NCBI GenBank assembly: GCA_963855995.1
Contig: OY979716.1
Location: 89,429,042-89,493,041 of the forward strand
Source of the DNA: Muricea muricata
Lineage: Eukaryota > Cnidaria > Anthozoa > Malacalcyonacea > Plexauridae
Direction of reading: 5' to 3'
DNA: 64,000 nt
The notes under the pieces were generated by a model. The model had not been told where the DNA came from. It searched no databases and worked only from the letters and a program-made list of their open reading frames with translations. Each line of letters starts with the position of its first letter. The first letter of the stretch is position 1. Below are positions 61,780-64,000 of this stretch, piece by piece. A program made the position numbers and the translations under genes.

Positions 61780-62400
61780 ATGATCGATAAAAATTTAGTT
61801 ACATTAATATACTGTATGATGAAGTGCTTACACGGCGAACCAGTTGCTCATTCAACGACTGAAAAAGGCTCATTTTGGTTCTGTGGTCAGAGTCAAACAT
61901 GTCACTTTTTCTGCACGGAAGACGATGGGTATTTGTATGAAAAAGCCATAGCTGCCTGGAAATGCACGAATCAACCGCATCCAGTATGTGGTGGTCATAA
62001 TAAACTTGCGAAAATGCGCGTCGTCAAAGACATGATGAAAGAGAGTTACGGAAGACCGTTTTTTGTGTGTTCTGAAAGAAACAGCCCATGTACCTTCTGG
62101 CAGTGGGGTGATGTACAGCCATTAACGCGTCCGATGTGTCGACATGGGTTTTCGTGTGCGGTTCTCAAAGTAAAAAAAGACGGCATCAACAAGGGTCGTG
62201 TGTTTTTCAGCTGCCCAAACGGAAAGGAAAACTCGTGCGGTTATTTCGAATGGGCTCCGGAGGAGGAAGAGGGATCAATACAGCCGGTCAACTCATTCGT
62301 ACCCGGACCGTGGAAATACAAAACCAAAGAGCAAGAGAACTATTTTAAGAACTGCTTTGACAATTTGGTGCATAGTTTTCAGCACATGAATATTAACTAG
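61780..62400 (+). CDS. Triple GRF-type zinc-finger protein
   Basis: 206 residues from the ATG at 61780; the start may be the paired ATG at 61816, because of a TATA-like box. Three modules follow the GRF pattern (C…H/C…G-R-x-F-F-x-C…C-x-F/Y-F-x-W). The first is CLHGEPVAHS…FWFCGQSQTCHFF. The second is HPVCGGHNKL…YGRPFFVCSERNSPCTFWQW. The third is MCRHGFSCAV…NKGRVFFSCPNGKENSCGYF followed by EW. GRF fingers bind single-stranded DNA in NEIL3, APE2 and TOP3A, so a role in element DNA replication or repair is a fair guess. Nothing else enzymatic is present. AATAAA follows the stop at about 62436. Confidence 0.75.
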   Translation: MIDKNLVTLIYCMMKCLHGEPVAHSTTEKGSFWFCGQSQTCHFFCTEDDGYLYEKAIAAWKCTNQPHPVCGGHNKLAKMRVVKDMMKESYGRPFFVCSERNSPCTFWQWGDVQPLTRPMCRHGFSCAVLKVKKDGINKGRVFFSCPNGKENSCGYFEWAPEEEEGSIQPVNSFVPGPWKYKTKEQENYFKNCFDNLVHSFQHMNIN

Positions 62401-62493
62401 CTTGTTTAATGCTTGTATTAATTACTATACTTTAAATAAATATGTTTTACCTTTTTGTATTCATTCTCGTTTTGGTCTGTGTTTGAGGGGGAA

Positions 62494-62844
62494 ATGGAAA
62501 TAATTTTGGACGAGCTTCAAAAAAATAACGTAGATATTGATATGCGAACGTTATCGTATCATGTGAACTACTTACTTGACAAGCATGGAGACATATATCA
62601 GTCAATAGTTTCACGCTGTCCTGATCTTGTGACTATTTTTTACGAAATCGACGTAGTGAATTTTGGTCGTGCCATGGCTTATTTAACACTGGTTTATTTA
62701 ACGAAAGTTTCTGGAGATGAAACACGTGTAGCTCTACAGTTAGTTGCTAAACGTTCGAGGAGCTTTGATTTTGCTAAGTTCAAGATCGAAGAAAGTTTTT
62801 TTGACAAAATAATGTCTATTTTTCAACGCTTGTTTTCGTCATAA
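62494..62844 (+). CDS. Small Bcl-2-like protein (BH1-like motif)
   Basis: The first ATG in frame is at 62494 (116 residues). The protein is all-helical by eye. Near residues 48-70 it has FYEIDVVNFGRAMAYLTLVY, which matches the BH1 signature of Bcl-2 proteins ('F…(D/G)xxVNWGRxxAxxxF', with Phe for Trp). A BH2 'W…GGW' is not evident; the C-terminal helix SFFDKIMSIFQRLF is amphipathic or membrane-prone and lies where BH2 or a tail would be. Length is shorter than cellular Bcl-2 members but close to compact viral ones. An anti-apoptotic role in the element's life cycle is inferred. The gene is intact, sits between the GRF and ATPase genes, and is followed by AATAAA near 62861. Confidence 0.5.
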   Translation: MEIILDELQKNNVDIDMRTLSYHVNYLLDKHGDIYQSIVSRCPDLVTIFYEIDVVNFGRAMAYLTLVYLTKVSGDETRVALQLVAKRSRSFDFAKFKIEESFFDKIMSIFQRLFSS

Positions 62845-62896
62845 AACTTAGAGGTTTGTGAAATAAAATTCAGTATATGTCTTCCTTGTGAGCCCG

Positions 62897-63541
62897 ATGG
62901 ATGTGAGATTTAGGACGCCTGCTAATTTTTATATCTGCGGTGCAAGTCAAAGCGGAAAGTCTTTCTTTCTTCGTTCCATGTTACGTAACCTTGAATATTT
63001 ATTTTCACCGATACTCTCTAAGATAATATATTCGTATGGCGTGTATCAGAAAGAATTTGCCGAGCTATCAGAAACTGTACCGAACATACAGTTTGTGGAG
63101 GGATTTCCAAACGATTTATATGATATGACAGATGCTCACGATAGCTCAATGGTAATTTTGGACGATTTAATGTCCCAGTGCTCAAACGATCAACGCGTGG
63201 TTGACCTTTTTACTCGTGGCTCTCATCATCGTGGGATAACGGTTTTATTTCTTACTCAAAACCTATTTCCGCCTGGTAAACTTTCGCGAACGCTCAGTTT
63301 AAATGCGCATTACATGTTGATATTTCGAAATCCGCGTGATTCACTTGGAATTACAACATTGGCTCGTCAAATGTACCCAAAGAATGTCGACTATTTGCTT
63401 GAATCATATAACGATACTACGAAAAGACCATACGGCTATCTTTTGCTGGATCTCCATCAATTAACGCCCGCGGATATGAGATTGCGAACAAACATTTTGC
63501 CCAACGAGAGACATATTGTTTACGTTATGCGAAACGCATAA
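62897..63541 (+). CDS. Polinton-type genome-packaging ATPase (A32/FtsK-HerA family)
   Basis: The first in-frame ATG is at 62897 (214 residues), the usual size for this family. Walker A is GASQSGKS at residues 15-22. Walker B is SMVILDDLM with the acidic pair at 89-90. The conserved stretch FTRGSHHRGITVLFLTQNLF follows, with the sensor Gln, then RTLSLNAHYMLIFRNPRDS and a C-terminal YGYLLLDLHQLTP. These are the motifs of Maverick/Polinton and adintovirus ATPases, which pump DNA into capsids. All key residues are present and the frame is open. It is the strongest evidence that this end of the window is a virus-like element. Confidence 0.92.
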   Translation: MDVRFRTPANFYICGASQSGKSFFLRSMLRNLEYLFSPILSKIIYSYGVYQKEFAELSETVPNIQFVEGFPNDLYDMTDAHDSSMVILDDLMSQCSNDQRVVDLFTRGSHHRGITVLFLTQNLFPPGKLSRTLSLNAHYMLIFRNPRDSLGITTLARQMYPKNVDYLLESYNDTTKRPYGYLLLDLHQLTPADMRLRTNILPNERHIVYVMRNA

Positions 63542-63932
63542 GTGACTTTCTATGTAATGTAATTATTATTATTTAAATCCTTTACGAACGCAACCCAACA
63601 AAATGTAAAAGTTATAACATCCAGAATATAAAAATATAAAAAACCCCATTGTTATGTTTGTTATTATACACTGTTGTCAAGTAAATATCTGTGCTTGAGC
63701 CTGAGGAGCTCATAGACGTAACCGTAGGGCTCATGTGAACTGTTTCAAGGATTTATCAATGACTATTCACCTGCTTTTGTGTAAATTACGTCTGCACATA
63801 CAGAGAACTATTCCTAAATGTTTTCAAATTGCATAAAGGGGGTGAGGTGTCAGATAAGGCGTTTGTTTACTTTTATCCATTAGCGAGTTATAAAATCATG
63901 CTTTTCACGCAATTCAGTTTATTTGTCTCATG
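63542..63932. other. Intergenic stretch in the Polinton-like element
   Basis: AT-rich, no ORF of note; likely holds the ATPase 3' UTR and the promoter of the next gene. Confidence 0.5.
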
Positions 63933-64000
63933 ATGTCAAAGAGGATGAGAGGTAGTTTGCCTTACTTGCAAATACTTGCAAAGTGTAAACCTAAAGTACG
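63933..64000 (+). CDS. Small basic protein, start only (cut by window)
   Basis: ATG at 63933 opens a frame to the window edge: MSKRMRGSLPYLQILAKCKP and KVR. This N-terminus (basic, then 'LPxLxxLAKxKPKxR') resembles a small protein often found beside Polinton genes in invertebrates, with an unknown, possibly DNA- or virion-associated role. Too short for certainty. Confidence 0.5.
   Translation, partial: MSKRMRGSLPYLQILAKCKPKV

Larger units (their letters stand above)
60850..64000 (+). mobile_element. Polinton/adintovirus-like element, left part (cut by window)
   Basis: Five compact same-strand genes with short AT-rich spacers carrying AATAAA signals. The packaging ATPase at 62897 is diagnostic, and the following small basic protein fits. 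DNA polymerase B, integrase and capsid genes are not in the window and would be expected to the right. The left boundary is not defined; no terminal inverted repeat can be tested here. Confidence 0.75.

Overview
This is a eukaryotic, AT-rich window with very little host coding sequence and many transposable elements. The organism is most likely a cnidarian, probably an anthozoan (coral or anemone relative). That is an inference from content: a HEPN + NB-ARC + TPR receptor-type gene of the kind expanded in corals, a THAP/Kolobok-like transposase, a multi-copy invertebrate gene family that ends in a FEN/XPG-like nuclease, CR1-like LINEs with a (Y/F)VDD reverse transcriptase motif, and DIRS-like, BEL/Pao, Ty3, Penelope-like and Polinton relatives. 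Other marine invertebrates are not excluded. No rRNA, CRISPR array or prokaryotic operon is present.

Layout. 1-1530 is a dispersed repeat with a second, interrupted copy at 51741-54835. 2166-14338 is bracketed by ~36-bp inverted repeats and an imperfect 12-13-bp direct repeat, and is read as one 12.2-kb element. It holds decayed ORFs, a 237-bp satellite and two nested foldback elements (7111-9009 with a perfect 9-bp target duplication; 10526-11850 with a perfect 10-bp one). 14707-19066 holds two direct repeats, a USP-like ubiquitin protease fragment, a Ulp1-like SUMO protease fragment and a frameshifted THAP-DDE transposase. 19067-22832 holds only repeats.

The one good host gene starts at 22833. 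Exon 1 encodes a DZIP3-type HEPN domain with an intact R-x4-H motif. A 767-bp phase-1 intron follows. Exon 2 (24336-26754) encodes NB-ARC plus TPRs. Its last TPR is split by a 9,771-bp element (26757-36527) with ~950-bp nearly identical terminal inverted repeats and a TA target duplication. Reading across the insertion with a single TA continues the TPR in frame to a stop at 36621. The insert itself carries unknown ORFs, a 241-bp satellite whose core matches the 237-bp satellite, a third foldback element with a 9-bp duplication (31867-34084), and a TTAA-flanked element (34231-35437).

36622-59850 is a graveyard of retroelements and DNA transposons: a Ty3 integrase tail, a Penelope-like GIY-YIG remnant with a hammerhead-like motif, DIRS-like RNase H and gag/RT fragments, a decayed transposase/FEN-like gene split by a TTAA MITE, an hAT MITE, a CR1-like LINE whose 3' end is a long (GATA)n tract, and an internally deleted BEL/Pao element. 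From about 60 kb to the right edge is the left part of a Polinton/adintovirus-like element on the + strand. It carries a Cys/His 'DHPSQ' protein, a triple GRF zinc-finger protein, a small protein with a Bcl-2 BH1-like motif, the packaging ATPase, and the start of a small basic protein. This cluster is compact, has short spacers and poly(A) signals, and looks intact, unlike most of the window.
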